DNA of 64,000 nt from Meghimatium bilineatum. Lineage: Eukaryota; Mollusca; Gastropoda; Stylommatophora; Philomycidae. Below the pieces are notes generated by a model. That model ran no database searches. It saw only the letters and a list, made by a program, of their open reading frames with translations, and had not been told where the DNA came from. The DNA lies in contig CM067316.1 of NCBI GenBank assembly GCA_034231615.1, positions 32,800,009 through 32,864,008 of the forward strand. The letters run 5' to 3'. Below, one piece after another: positions 13,043-23,024 of the stretch (within the stretch, counting starts at the first letter, position 1; every line of letters starts with the position of its first letter). The translations under genes and the position numbers were made by a program.

Positions 13043-13454
13043 TTGTACACTAGACACAAAGTAAACACTACAGCTGTTTGTTGACACTAGACACAAAGTT
13101 AACACTACAGCTGTTTGTTGACACTAGACACAAAGTAAACACTAGAGCTGTTTGTTGACACTAGACACAAAGTAAACACTACAGCTGTTTGTTGACACTA
13201 GACACAAAGTTAACACTACAGCTGTTTGTTGACACTAGACACAAAGTAAACACTACAGCTGTTTGTTGGCACTAGACACAAAGTTAACACTACAGCTGTT
13301 TGTTGACACTAGACACAAAGTAAACACTACAGCTGTTTGTTGACACTAGTCACAAAGTTAACACTACAGCTGTTTGTTGACACTAGACACAAAGTAAACA
13401 CTACAGCTGTTTGTTGACACTAGACACAAAGTAAACACTACAGCTGTTTGTTGA
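13043..13454. repeat. 37-bp minisatellite, about 11 copies, left part
   Basis: The unit is TTGACACTAGACACAAAGT, then A/T-AACACTACAGCTGTTTG. It alternates between AAAGTAAACAC and AAAGTTAACAC forms. The array resumes at 14337-14404 with two decayed units, so the LINE between them was inserted into it. Confidence 0.95.
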
Positions 13455-14336
13455 CAATCAATAAATCAATCACGTGGCATGCTGAATGGCGTAGGCGATC
13501 ATGTTTCTCCATGACTCTCAGTTCTCTTGTGTTGTCAATAAGCTCAGTTGGTTAGCATCTACCGTGCCACAATACAAGTCCATCTAGTAACTTTTCTCTT
13601 TGTCGTCCCCTATCTGTTCTCCCCTTGATTTTTCCAGTGATTATTAAGTGTTCAAGATGTGTTCTTCTCAGCACGTGCCCTAGAAACCGTGACTGTCTGC
13701 CCCTAATGTTTTATATGATTGCTCTCTGTACGCCAGCATCATTGAGAACCTCTGCATTAGTTTTCTTAGCTGTCCATTGTATTTTCATCATTCTTCTCAG
13801 AAACCACATCTATGTAACCTATAATTCGCTGTGAAGTTTTTGTTTACAGCCCATGCTTCACATCTATTTTTTTTTTTAAAATTGGTTCGATATAACATTT
13901 CAGCACTCGCATTCGGGTTTGCATTGATAGTGGCGCATGGCCAAGAGGTTAGAACGCTAGTCTCACACGAGTGAGGTCTAGAGTTCAATCCGCGGTAAGG
14001 ACTGGGTTTTTTTCTGTCGGAGGGTAAATTAAAAAACTCACCCTGTACATGACGTGGCGACAGCAAAAGCATGCGGCCTTTATCACACAGCTATTCAATC
14101 CCCTCCCTGGACATCTGAACTGGTAATATGTAGTATTTCATATTTTTTTAATTGATAGTCTTCCATTGCATAAAATGGTTCTCATTTTTTGGAATGATGA
14201 TTTGGCTTGTGATATTCGGCTCTTGATCTCACTTGAGCATCTACATTCTAATGTTAACAGTGTGCCAAGATATTTCACTTTTTCGACTTGTGCTAATTTT
14301 GTGCCATTAATTATTATGTTGCATCTTGGTGTTGTA
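13455..14336 (-). pseudogene. LINE-B C-terminal fragment inserted in the 37-bp minisatellite
   Basis: Minus-strand protein begins near 14335 with CNIIINGTKLAQVEKVKYLG and then SEIKSRISQAKSSFQKM, the RT thumb. It is interrupted by a SINE (13885-14140) and continues with CEAWAVNKNF, a WTAKKTNAEVLNDAG segment, ITGKIKGRTDRGRQREKLL (about 13620-13570) and LWHGR. The 3' end is TTGATTTATTGATTG at 13455-13475. Flanking array sequence TGTTTGTTGA occurs on both sides (13445-13454 and 14337-14346), which fits a TSD, although the array itself contains this string. The copy is truncated before the catalytic palm and carries frameshifts, so it is dead. Confidence 0.85.
13885..14140 (+). mobile_element. tRNA-derived SINE (SINE-3) inside the LINE-B fragment
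   Basis: Polymerase III-like A box TGGCCAAGAGG (13938-13948) and B box GAGTTCAATCC (13981-13991) sit at tRNA-like spacing. The tRNA-like stretch is followed by a body with CTGTCGGAGGGTAAATT and ACGTGGCGACAGCAAAAGC. T-rich sequence of the form TATTTTTTT..AATTG flanks it at 13865-13884 and 14141-14154, a likely TSD with a run-length difference. The insertion falls just before the CEAW motif of the LINE, so the LINE is older. An isolated tRNA gene is less likely because there is no convincing acceptor stem. Confidence 0.75.
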
Positions 14337-14404
14337 TGTTTGTTGATACTAGACACAAAGTAAACACTACACCTGTTCAATGACACTAGACAGAATGTGA
14401 ACAC
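14337..14404. repeat. 37-bp minisatellite, right part (two decayed copies)
   Basis: TTGATACTAGACACAAAGTA and ATGACACTAGACAGAATG are diverged units of the 13043-13454 array beyond the LINE insertion. Confidence 0.85.
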
Positions 14405-14975
14405 TACATCTGCCCAGACACAGCATCAGATGAACACTCACCGAGGCACCTAACACAATCTCATTTGTTCAGACAAAACATCAGATAAACACTCACCGAG
14501 GCACCTAACACAATCTCATTTGTTCAGACAAAACATCAGATAAACACTCACCGAGGCACCTAACACAATCTCATTTGTTCAGACAAAACATCAGATGAAC
14601 ACTCACCTAGCCACCTAACACAATCTCATTTGTTCAGACAAAACATCAGATAAACACTCACCGAGGCACCTAACACAATCTCATTTGTTCAGACGAAACA
14701 TCAGATAAACACTCACCGAGGCACCTAACACAATCTCATTTGTTCAGACAAAACATCAGATGAACACTCACCTAGCCACCTAACACAATCTCATTTGTTC
14801 AGACAAAACATCAGATAAACACTCACCGAGGCACCTAACACAATCTCATTTGTTCAGACAAAACACCAGATAAACACTCACCGAGGCACCTAACACAATC
14901 TCATTTGTTCAGACCAAACATCAGATAAACACTCACCGAGGCACCTAACACAATCTCATTTGTTCAGACACAATA
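14405..14975. repeat. 55-bp minisatellite, about 10 copies
   Basis: The unit is CAGACAAAACATCAGATAAA, then CACTCACCGAGGCACCTAAC, then ACAATCTCATTTGTT. Variant units with GATGAACACTCACCTAGCC occur near 14595 and 14758, about 165 bp or three units apart. This suggests a higher-order repeat of three. Confidence 0.95.
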
Positions 14976-15104
14976 GCATAATAATATTTCTCGGGTTAGT
15001 TGACCAAAAATGTGATGTTGTGAAGTGATTTGCCGTCTGTCTCACTCATGCCTGTCTGTGACAGAACCACCTCTGACACTCAAGTATCATGTTGTTTGTG
15101 TTGT

Positions 15105-15480
15105 AAGGCTGTCTATAACATACGTCATATTACGTATTCTCTCCTGAACGTTGTCTTCCCAATGGACACCATAAATCCTTCTCGGTCATAGGCCATGCTG
15201 CATACATTTTCCAACGACTTATTCATGTTATCTTTATTGTCGTCGGTCCATCGTCGTCTTAGTATAAGCTATCTCCTTCTCCTCCCACATGCTCTCTCCT
15301 CCATCTTTTGTCTTTCTAAATAGTCCTGTCTCCTTATATGACCAAACAGATACAGTTTTGCTCTTTGCTATCATGTTTAGTAACCATAACTCTGTCATCA
15401 TCAACGTGTTTATAATATGTTTCTCTTTATTTCCTTCAATGATATTCTAAGTATCTTTCTGTATATCATTTCATCTCATA
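15105..15480 (-). pseudogene. LINE-B-type C-terminal domain remnant
   Basis: One minus-strand frame reads LFGHIRRQDYLERQKMEE (about 15355-15300), then RRRWTDDNKDNMNKSLENV (about 15275-15220) and MAYDREGFMVSIG. This is the GH..R...LE..., RRRW.D.I, A.DR...W pattern found after the RT thumb in this LINE group. One in-frame stop is present. Upstream sequence to 15480 lacks clear motifs. Confidence 0.7.
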
Positions 15481-15764
15481 GAATATGCAATAAGTAATAT
15501 ATGCATGCATTATTGCTTGTTTGTAAATGTAAGTCTACAACTATCTGCCATATTTGATTTTAAACCCTCACACCCCCCCCTCCCTTCCAACAGCTGTCAA
15601 ATATTCTTGGCTAATTATGTGGAAAATATGTTGTCCCCCCTCCCCGCTCCCTCCAACAGAGCTTGTGTGAAAGAAAAGTAGGAAAGAATTACATAATTTA
15701 TTTCACATTATTTAAACAATTGAGATTCGTGCATAAATCTCATAAATAGTTACATTTGCTATAT
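15481..15764. other. Unannotated link with two C-rich tracts
   Basis: Similar pyrimidine tracts, CCCCCCCCTCCCTTCCAACAG near 15571 and CCCCCCTCCCCGCTCC near 15635, occur in otherwise AT-rich sequence. Confidence 0.5.
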
Positions 15765-17640
15765 GAAAATAAACACGTGTAAGAATACTTGACATTGTAT
15801 GAAAATAAACACGTGTAAGAATACTTGACATTGTATGAAAATAAACACGTGTAAGAATACTTGACTTTGTATGAAAATAAACACGTGTAAGAATACTTGA
15901 CATTGTATGAAAATAAACACGTGTAAGAATACTTGACTTTGTATGAAAATAAACACGTGTAAGAATACTTGACATTGTATGAAAATAAACGAGTGTAAGA
16001 ATACTTGACATTGTATGAAAATAAACACGTGTAAGAATACTTGACATTGTATGAAAATAAACACGTGTAAGAATACCTGACATTGTATGAAAATAAACAC
16101 GTGTAAGAATACTTGACTTTGTATGAAAATAAACACGTGTAAGAATACCTGACATTGTATGAAAATAAACACGTGTAAGAATACTTGACTTTGTATGAAA
16201 ATAAACACGTGTAAGAATACTTGACATTGTATGAAAATAAACACGTGTAAGAATACTTGACTTTGTATGAAAATAAACACGTATAAGAATACTTGACTTT
16301 GTATGAAAATAAACACGTGTAAGAATACTTGACTTTGTATGAAAATAAACACGTGTAAGAATACTTGACTTTGTATGAAAATAAACACGTATAAGAATAC
16401 TTGACTTTGTATGAAAATAAACACGTGTAAGAATACTTGACTTTGTATGAAAATAAACACGTGTAAGAATACTTGACTTTGTATGAAAATAAACACGTGT
16501 AAGAATACTTGACTTTGTATGAAAATAAACACGTGTAAGAATACTTGACTTTGTATGAAAATAAACACCTGTAAGAATACTTGACTTTGTATGAAAATAA
16601 ACACGTGTAAGAATACTTGACTTTGTATGAAAATAAACACGTGTAAGAATACTTGACTTTGCATGAAAATAAACACGTGTAAGAATTATTGACTTTGTAT
16701 GAATATAAACACGTGTAAGAATACTTGACTTTGTATGAATATAAACACGTGTAAGAATACTTTGTATGAAAATAAACACGTGTAAGAATACTTGACTGTA
16801 TGAAAATAAACACGTGTAAGAATACTTGACTTTGTATGAAAATAAACACGTGTAAGAATACTTGACATTGTATGAAAATAAACACGTGTAAGAATACTTG
16901 ACATTGTATGAAAATAAACACGTCTAAGAATACTTGACATTGTATGAAAATAAACACACGGAAGAATACTTGACATTGTATGAAAATAAACACGTGTAAG
17001 AATACTTGACATTGTATGAAAATAAACACGTGTAAGAATACTTGACATTGTATGAAAATAAACACGTGTAAGAATATTTGACCCTGTATGAAAATAAACA
17101 CACGGAAGAATACTTGACATTGTATGAAAATAAACACGTGTAAGAATACTTGACATTGTATGAAAATAAACACGTGTAAGAATACTTGACTTTGTATGAA
17201 AATAAACACGTGTAAGAATACTTGACATTGTATGAAAATAAACACGTGTAAGAATACTTGACATTGTATGAAAATAAACACGTGTAAGAATACTTGACAT
17301 TGTATGAAAATAAACACGTGTAAGAATACTTGACTTTGTATGAAAATAAATACGTGTAATAATACTTGACATTGTATGAAAATAAACACACGGAAGAATA
17401 CTTGACGCTGTATGAAATTAAGCACATGAAATAATACTTGACATTGCACGACAATAACACATGAAATAATACTTGACATTGCACGACAATAACACATGAA
17501 ATAATACTTGACGTTGCATGACAATAAACACATGGAACAATACTTGACGCGGTATGAAAATAAACACATGAAATTGTACTTGACGTATGAAAGTAAATGC
17601 ATGAAATAATAATTGACGTTGTATGAAAATAAAATACCAG
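15765..17640. repeat. 36-bp minisatellite, about 52 copies
   Basis: The unit is TTGTATGAAAATAAACACG, then TGTAAGAATACTTGACA/T. Copies differ mainly at GACATTG versus GACTTTG, and most carry the palindromic E-box CACGTG within ACACGTGT. Units near 16955, 17095 and 17385 replace it with CACACGG. The last copies (17400-17640) are strongly diverged. Because 36 bp is 12 codons and the unit lacks minus-strand stops, open frames of up to 636 codons cover the block. They encode a 12-residue repeat such as SSILTRVYFHTK and have no support as genes. Confidence 0.97.
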
Positions 17641-18304
17641 AACTAAACAAATAAGATTAATGTATGACATGACAAAACACCACCCCTCCCCACTAATAGA
17701 GAAACTCAATAGTAATATATATATATATATATAGTGTAATCAATGTTCAGATTGCTCATAATTGTTAAAGATTTCAGTGTCTGTTTCTTGAGCCGGTAAG
17801 CTGTGAAAAGTATCGTAGCACTGAAAGCTGATATGTACTATGTAAGAGGCGATTCAGGAGGTTTGGGGGTATAGTTAGCTGTTCCATCCCATTGGCTAAA
17901 ACAACCAAAAATCAAGCTGGTACCGAATGTTTCTGGACAAAGGTGCAGATAACACAACCACGCTGTTAGCCATGACACATCGTCATTTATTCTCTGTGCT
18001 ATATCCTGCTAACAACGGAAGTTTAGGAAGAAACACACAGGAAGATGATGATGAAAAAAGATTTCAGGAAAATATATTTTTATGTGTAATTCAACATTTG
18101 TTTTTATTGGGGAGTCGCTTGTCATGCTTTACTACATCTATTGATATTTCTTCGTGTTAGAAATTATTTTGCTTTTAATATGAGAGTTGTTCGTTTTAGT
18201 GGTACATCCCTTCCTTTTTAGGAGGCATTTCCACATTTTCTGTGATTTGTGGTGACTATTCTTGAGAAAATAGAAAGGTTGAAATCACCCATCCCCACTA
18301 ATAT
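17641..18304. other. No gene recognised; short TA run
   Basis: A TA tract lies at about 17714-17733. The remaining sequence has no supported coding region. Confidence 0.5.
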
Positions 18305-18660
18305 CAACAGGCTTGCATGGGTACAAACATACCTTCCATAGGTACAAACGTCCTTCCATAGGTACACACATACCTTCCATAAGTACAAACATACCTTCCA
18401 TAGGTACAAACTTCCTTCCATAATACAAACATGCCTTCCATAGTTACAAAGTCCTTCCATAGGTACACACATACCTTCCATAAGTACAAACATACCTTCC
18501 ATAGTAACAAACATACATTCCATAGGTACACACATACCTTCAATAGGTGCAAACATACCTTCCATAGGTACAAACATACCTTCCATAGGTAAAAATATAC
18601 CTTCTATAGGTACAAATATACATTTCATAGGTACAAACATAACCTCCATGGGTACAAACT
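18305..18660. repeat. 20/21-bp minisatellite, about 17 copies
   Basis: Unit CATACCTTCCATAGGTACAAA, with frequent one-base length changes. Minus-strand open frames rich in MEGMFVP repeats are a by-product. Confidence 0.93.
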
Positions 18661-18684
18661 TTGTTTGTGACCGTTTGGTTTTTT

Positions 18685-18795
18685 TTTGGCTCTGGCCTTT
18701 GATGGGTAGACAATCCACTAACTTTCCAATACAGTGAAAGGGTAAAATAGCATGAGTCCATTGACCACTTCATCGGCAACCAACCAACGAACTAA
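18685..18795 (+). mobile_element. SINE-2 3' body fragment
   Basis: TTTGGCTCTGGCC, GACAATCCACTAACTTTCC, GCATGAGTCC and CGGCAACCAACCAAC follow the order of the SINE at 5225-5353. The tRNA-like head is missing. Confidence 0.7.
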
Positions 18796-18837
18796 ACATT
18801 ATTTACCACATCAATAACTTGTTGATGTATCAGAATC

Positions 18838-18964
18838 ATTAGGGCCAGATAAATGGAACACATTATATGGAACAAATCAACAACTCACAAACGCATGCAT
18901 ATATCAAACAATGGCATTGGGTCAAAGGGCATGAGCCCATGAACCGCTGGATCAGCAACCAACC
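18838..18964 (+). mobile_element. SINE-2 truncated copy with 13-bp TSD
   Basis: The 3' body (GTCAAAGGGCATGAGCCCAT, GCTGGATCAGCAACCAACC) matches the SINE at 5105-5353. ATGTATCAGAATC stands at 18825-18837 and again at 18965-18977, directly flanking the inserted 127 bp. The 5' portion does not match the head of the other copy. Confidence 0.8.
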
Positions 18965-18977
18965 ATGTATCAGAATC

Positions 18978-19371
18978 CCACACACGACGCCATACAAAAT
19001 GTGTAGATTGAAGAAATAACTTCCTGTTTCATCCTTTAGGATTGTGGGGAAAATCTTTAAAGTGTAATCTTAAGATAATGAATCTTTAAACTGAAGTCAA
19101 GATGTTCTGTAATATTTAGCTACATTTCCGTATATTGCATTCACTGGCTAGTGTCAGTATTTAATGAACCGTACTAACAGTCTAGCAATAATGTATTAAC
19201 TTTGTGAGGAGAAAGCTACAATCATATTTGGATGTTACAAGATTGAATTGACATCATCATTTACTGCTAAGTGTGAAGACAAAAGAGTAGGAACTATCAT
19301 TCCTAGAATATGTGCTATATAATTACTTTATAGCATAATTGTATATTTAATATCTGGAGGACAGAGTGAAA
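18978..19371. other. No gene recognised
   Basis: AT-rich, with no supported feature. Confidence 0.5.
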
Positions 19372-19470
19372 TAGAAGAGAAGAGAAGGTAGACCAAGAAA
19401 AAGATGGATCAGCAACATCGAGGAATTTATGAATATATCTCTGTCCAAGTCCCTACATTGTCATTTTTAG
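19372..19470 (+). pseudogene. Possible LINE C-terminal remnant
   Basis: A short plus-strand stretch reads RRRPRKRWISNIEEFMNISL. It resembles the GR.RKRW.D.IEE...N element downstream of RT in LINE-B and LINE-C. It is too short for firm assignment. Confidence 0.4.
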
Positions 19471-19924
19471 TGGGGTATTTTTTTCGTTTCAATTCCAGGC
19501 CAATGCCTAGGACAACGAGACATTCAGAGTTTCCTTGGTGAAAACAACTTTCAGGAAATAAAATGTCTCTCGACATGTATAATATACAAGTGAAAGAATT
19601 CAAAATAAATGTATTAATACAGTATAATTAATATTAATACTGTATTGCACAGTACTGTTTGTGTGTCCTTTGTTACATGTTTGTTCTGCAATATTTGAAA
19701 CATAATTTTTAATTTTTATAAATGCTCGTATGGCAAAGACCAATCTTTAAATCCTCAGACACGAGTCCCATTTCGTTATAGTATTGCTGTAACCATCAAT
19801 AATAATGAAGTCTTAAGTTTGTATAATCCTAGCACCACAAACCTTTAAGGAATTTATTACGACTCATCTATCCATTGATCTGATTCACTATATTACATAT
19901 TTAATTGATTTCCTCCTATCTCCT
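19471..19924. other. No gene recognised
   Basis: AT-rich. TATAATTAATATTAATACTG near 19622 is locally repetitive. Confidence 0.5.
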
Positions 19925-20252
19925 GAAGCAGATGATCAAATATAGATACGAAGAGATAAAGAGACACGGCATGAAATCTAATTATCAACCACATGAAAAG
20001 ATAGAAAGGCAACGAATGAATGTCAAATAAAGCAACGACGAGATAAAGAGACATGGAATGAATACCAAATAATGACTCGAAGAGATAAAGAGACATGGAA
20101 TGAATACCAAATAAAGCCTCGAAGAGATAAAGATACATGGCATGAAAAATGCGTAAAACCACACTGGGGTACCGAGGCGTGTAATGAATACTAAATAAAG
20201 CTAAAATAGATAAAGAGTCATGGAATGTATATTAATTAAAATAACGAGGAAA
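19925..20252. repeat. 42-bp minisatellite, decayed, left part
   Basis: The unit is GAAGAGATAAAGAGACATGG, then AATGAATACCAAATAAAGCCTC. The cleanest copies are at 20038-20125. It resumes after a LINE insertion at 20543-20625. Confidence 0.8.
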
Positions 20253-20261
20253 TTAAGGTGT

Positions 20262-20533
20262 CAATCAATAATCAATAAAACCCATAACCCTTCAGGGTCG
20301 TAGGGGTACCACATTGGAAGCTTCAGTACACAGAGTCCTCCAGCGAATTCTATCCTCAGCGATGCGGATGAGTGTGGAAATATCTAGTCCTGTCCATTCC
20401 TTGATGTTGTCTGTCCATGTCTTTATTTGTCCTCCTCTGCTTCTTCTCCCTCGACAGTTCCCTGCAATATTGTTTTTGACAAGGAATCGTGCCTGCATAC
20501 ATGTCCGAACCATGCTAGTTTTCGTCGTTTCAC
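20262..20533 (-). pseudogene. LINE-B 3' fragment inserted in the 42-bp minisatellite
   Basis: Minus-strand frame: MVRTCMQARFLVKNNIAGN, then RGGQIKTWTDNIKEWTGLDI and RIAEDRIRWRTL, the terminal domain of a LINE-B subfamily. After a TRP-free end (EASNVVPLRP stop), the 3' UTR ends TTTATTGATTATTGATTG. TTAAGGTGT occurs at 20253-20261 and at 20534-20542, an exact 9-bp TSD. A close relative with the same 3' end lies on the plus strand at 54668-54919. Only the last 272 bp were copied, so RT is absent. Confidence 0.88.
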
Positions 20534-20542
20534 TTAAGGTGT

Positions 20543-20625
20543 AGGGAATGTCAAATAAAAATATGAAGAGGAATATAGGCATGGAATGCATAGCAAATAA
20601 ATATATCAAGAGATAAAGGGACTGA
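20543..20625. repeat. 42-bp minisatellite, right part
   Basis: GGAATGTCAAATAAAAATATG and CATGGAATGCATAGCAAATA are diverged units continuing the array left of the LINE insertion. Confidence 0.7.
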
Positions 20626-21099
20626 AACAAAATGGATAAACTTTATAACACGTATCAAACGAAGAGCGAATGTAGTCCTTTGTAGATAAGCCATTGCAAA
20701 CACGAGATCGTGGAAGGTACAGACAAAAGAAGACATTGCAAAGGATGGTCTATAGGAAGCAATGACCCATTATATGAAGGCTCAAAACCATAAACATATT
20801 CTATGAATAGCGTGCCGTTTAAATCACGCCATTGTTAACAAATATGTGGGTCATCGATTTCACGGAACCAGGTCAAGATCGAGAGAATGAGGTCACGTCA
20901 AGATTTCAAAGGATAAGTTGCTAGGTAAGTCAAGCATAAATAGCAATGAAAAGAAGTTAAATATATACTGACACATACAGATATAGGTCTATGTTTGTAC
21001 CGGAGCTAGTGTGTGCGTGCGCGCGAGTGTTTGTGAATGCGTGTGTATGAGAGATGCATATTAGAATGGGGGAAATAAGAAAGACAAATCAGTGGTTCT
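20626..21099. other. No gene recognised
   Basis: A GT/GC alternating patch near 21010-21050 is the only notable sequence. Confidence 0.5.
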
Positions 21100-21395
21100 C
21101 CGTAAGTATGAAGAACAAAAACTACTCAAGGAATAAGAAGGACATAAAATAGTAAATATACAAGAAGTATGAAGAATAAAGCAATAGTAAATACTCAAGA
21201 AGTATGAAGGACAAAACAATAGTAAATGGTAGGTAGAGTTTGCCTCTATTTTGGAGAGTCGTACCACTTTCAACCAGCAGACAACAAAGTCCAATTATGC
21301 TATATCAGGACACACTACCATACATATTAGAGCTAACAAAGACCCAAATAGTACACAATAGTAAATACTCCAGAAATACTAAGCTATAGTAAAAC
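21100..21395. repeat. Decayed ~36-bp repeat block
   Basis: Units such as AGTATGAAGGACAAAACAAT, then AGTAAATACTCAAGA occur at 21104-21228 and again at 21345-21395. About 115 bp of unlike sequence sits between them. Confidence 0.6.
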
Positions 21396-21429
21396 ACAAA
21401 AATACAAAGAAAAAAGGACTATTACAAAA

Positions 21430-21529
21430 ATTGGGGTGTCCATTAATTACATCAATAATTGGGTGAAAGGGGGGGGGGATTTCTCAATTCGAATTGAGAA
21501 AGTTTGACAGTATTTGACGTATTAACATT
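21430..21529. mobile_element. Possible MITE with central perfect palindrome
   Basis: The outer ends are loosely inverted (CCATTAATTACATCAAT near 21440 versus CAAATACTGTCAAAC read in reverse near 21510). In the middle a G run is followed by a 22-bp perfect palindrome at 21480-21501, centred on AATTCGAATT. No TSD was found, so this remains a weak call. Confidence 0.3.
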
Positions 21530-21565
21530 GGGGTTAACAACAGGAACCAGGCTCGCGGATAAGAA
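21530..21565 (+). mobile_element. Element N, left piece split by a PLE
   Basis: CAACAGGAACCAGGCTCG, then CGGATAAGAA matches the reverse complement of element N at about 31330-31370. The same element continues at 23025. The last 12 bases, CGCGGATAAGAA, are duplicated beyond the PLE. Confidence 0.75.
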
Positions 21566-23024
21566 GTAGATCCAGGAAAAAGGTAACTTAGTTTTGCTAA
21601 CACTAGATAACACACACAATGACACACACAAGTCAACGTTTCGACCAAAAGGCATTTGTCAAGACAGACAATAAACTTAAAACATATAATAGAAAGCGAA
21701 CAGTAATAATATCGACGGTCACACAGGTATGGGTAGTCTGGATTGACCGGAAGAGGTGAAATGACACCGGACAAGGAAAATACAAAAATGACATCAAACA
21801 TGTCACACGAAACAAACAAAAACTATGGATAGACAAAATTTATCAACAAACATGTGGCACAAAACAAACAGAAACTATGGAAAGACGAAAATCATAAAAG
21901 AGACAGGCGGTCATTAATGCCGTCGGGTTTCAGAGTGCCATATTGAAAAATGTAGCGGTTCTCAAGCGCCAGACGAGCCCGGTCATCAGAGAAGCACGAC
22001 TTAATGGCAGTAACCTGAATGTCCTGGGCGCCCCGATGTCTTACCGGACTAAGCTTGTTCTCACTTTCCACCCCCATAGCGCTGCCGTTCGCCATGTCCT
22101 GCTTCGTCACATTTCCCTTCTCCACTCTGACCCCGAGACGCGGGAAGTGTTCTGTAACCCCCCTCTTGTTGCTTACAGACGTAACAAGAACCTCAGGGAT
22201 CTACTTGTCCGGAGTCACCTCCAGCCTGACGTTCCTAATCATTTTGGCACCATAAGATGTAAACGCAGCAAATGCTACACTTGTGCCTATGTCACCCAGA
22301 TCCGGTCTGTCACATTCACTAAAGCCACCTTCACCATTGAGGAGAACTTCACATGTGTGTCCCGCAACGTCATCTACGCCATCATATGCAAGCGTTGCGC
22401 CATGACATATATAGGTGAAACTGGAAGGAGGCTCGCAGACCGATTCTGCGAACATCTGTACAGCATAAAAAAACCATTCGGGTTTGCCTGTTGACGTCCA
22501 CTTTAATGGCACGGGCCATCGGGGTACCCAGGACATTCAGGTTACTGCCATTAAGTCGTGCTTCTCTGATGACCGGGCTCGTGTGGCGCTACATTTATCA
22601 ATATGGCACTCTGAAACCCGATAGCATTAATGAGCGCCTGTCTCTTTTATGACTTTCGTCTTTCCATAGTTTCTGTTTGTTTTGTGCCACATGTTTGTTG
22701 ATAAATTTAGTCTATCTATAGTTTTTGTTTATTTCGTGTCACATGTTTGATGTCATTTTTGTATTTTCCTTGTCCGGTGTCCTTTCACCTCTTCCGGTCA
22801 ATCCAGACTACCCATACCTATGTGACCGTCGATATTATTACTGTTCGCTTTCTACTATATGTTTTAAGTTTATTGTCTGTCTTGACAAAGGCCTTTTGGT
22901 CGAAACGTTGACTTGTGTGTGTCATTGTGTGTGTTATCTAGTGTTAGCAAAACTAAGTTACCCTTTTCCAGGATCTATCTGTTGGATTTTAGTTTTGCGC
23001 AGTAAGTACAATTTTTCGATTTTT
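21566..23024 (+). mobile_element. Penelope-like element with inverted 3' ends and 12-bp TSD
   Basis: A central plus-strand linker and GIY-YIG coding segment (separate entry) is flanked by two copies of the PLE 3' end in opposite orientation. The left arm is about 21568-22038 (reads on minus) and the right arm about 22515-22975 (reads on plus). Both arms encode the PLE C-terminus. The left arm is intact (HRGAQDIQVTAIKSCFSDD and on to a stop near 21892) and the right arm is shifted in frame. Both then carry the same 3' UTR with a TTTTGGTCGAAACGTTGAC motif. The unit is bounded by CGCGGATAAGAA at 21554-21565 and 23025-23036. Inverted or tandem terminal copies are typical of PLE insertions. RT is absent, so the copy is 5' truncated and dead. 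Confidence 0.88.
22037..22494 (+). pseudogene. PLE linker, zinc motif and GIY-YIG endonuclease
   Basis: The open frame nominally begins at 21943, but its first 30 codons lie in the inverted arm and are unlikely to be native. PLE-like protein starts around YRTKLVLTFHPHSAAVRH. A linker with ETREVFCNPPLVAYRRNKNL follows, then the Cys-rich motif CKRSKCYTCAYV (about 22259-22295). The endonuclease core follows: FTCVSRNVIYAIICKRC, TYIGETGRRLADRF and EH (about 22350-22455). In PLEs this domain nicks the target DNA. The conserved YIG, Arg and downstream Glu/His positions look intact. The frame is lost near 22485, just before VDVHFNG. Without RT the fragment cannot act alone. Equivalent, more damaged segments lie at 35439-35750 plus 32830-33031, and at 50281-50820. 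Confidence 0.88.

Noticed and set aside
13931-14003. A tRNA gene
   Set aside because: A and B boxes are present, but there is no convincing acceptor stem, and the sequence continues into a SINE body flanked by a likely TSD.
11785-17640. CRISPR-like appearance of arrays with 35-37 bp units
   Set aside because: Units are contiguous without variable spacers, no cas genes are present, and the context is eukaryotic.
15712-17709. Minus-strand open frames of up to 636 codons with a 12-residue repeat
   Set aside because: They are exactly coextensive with the 36-bp minisatellite and occur in several frames.
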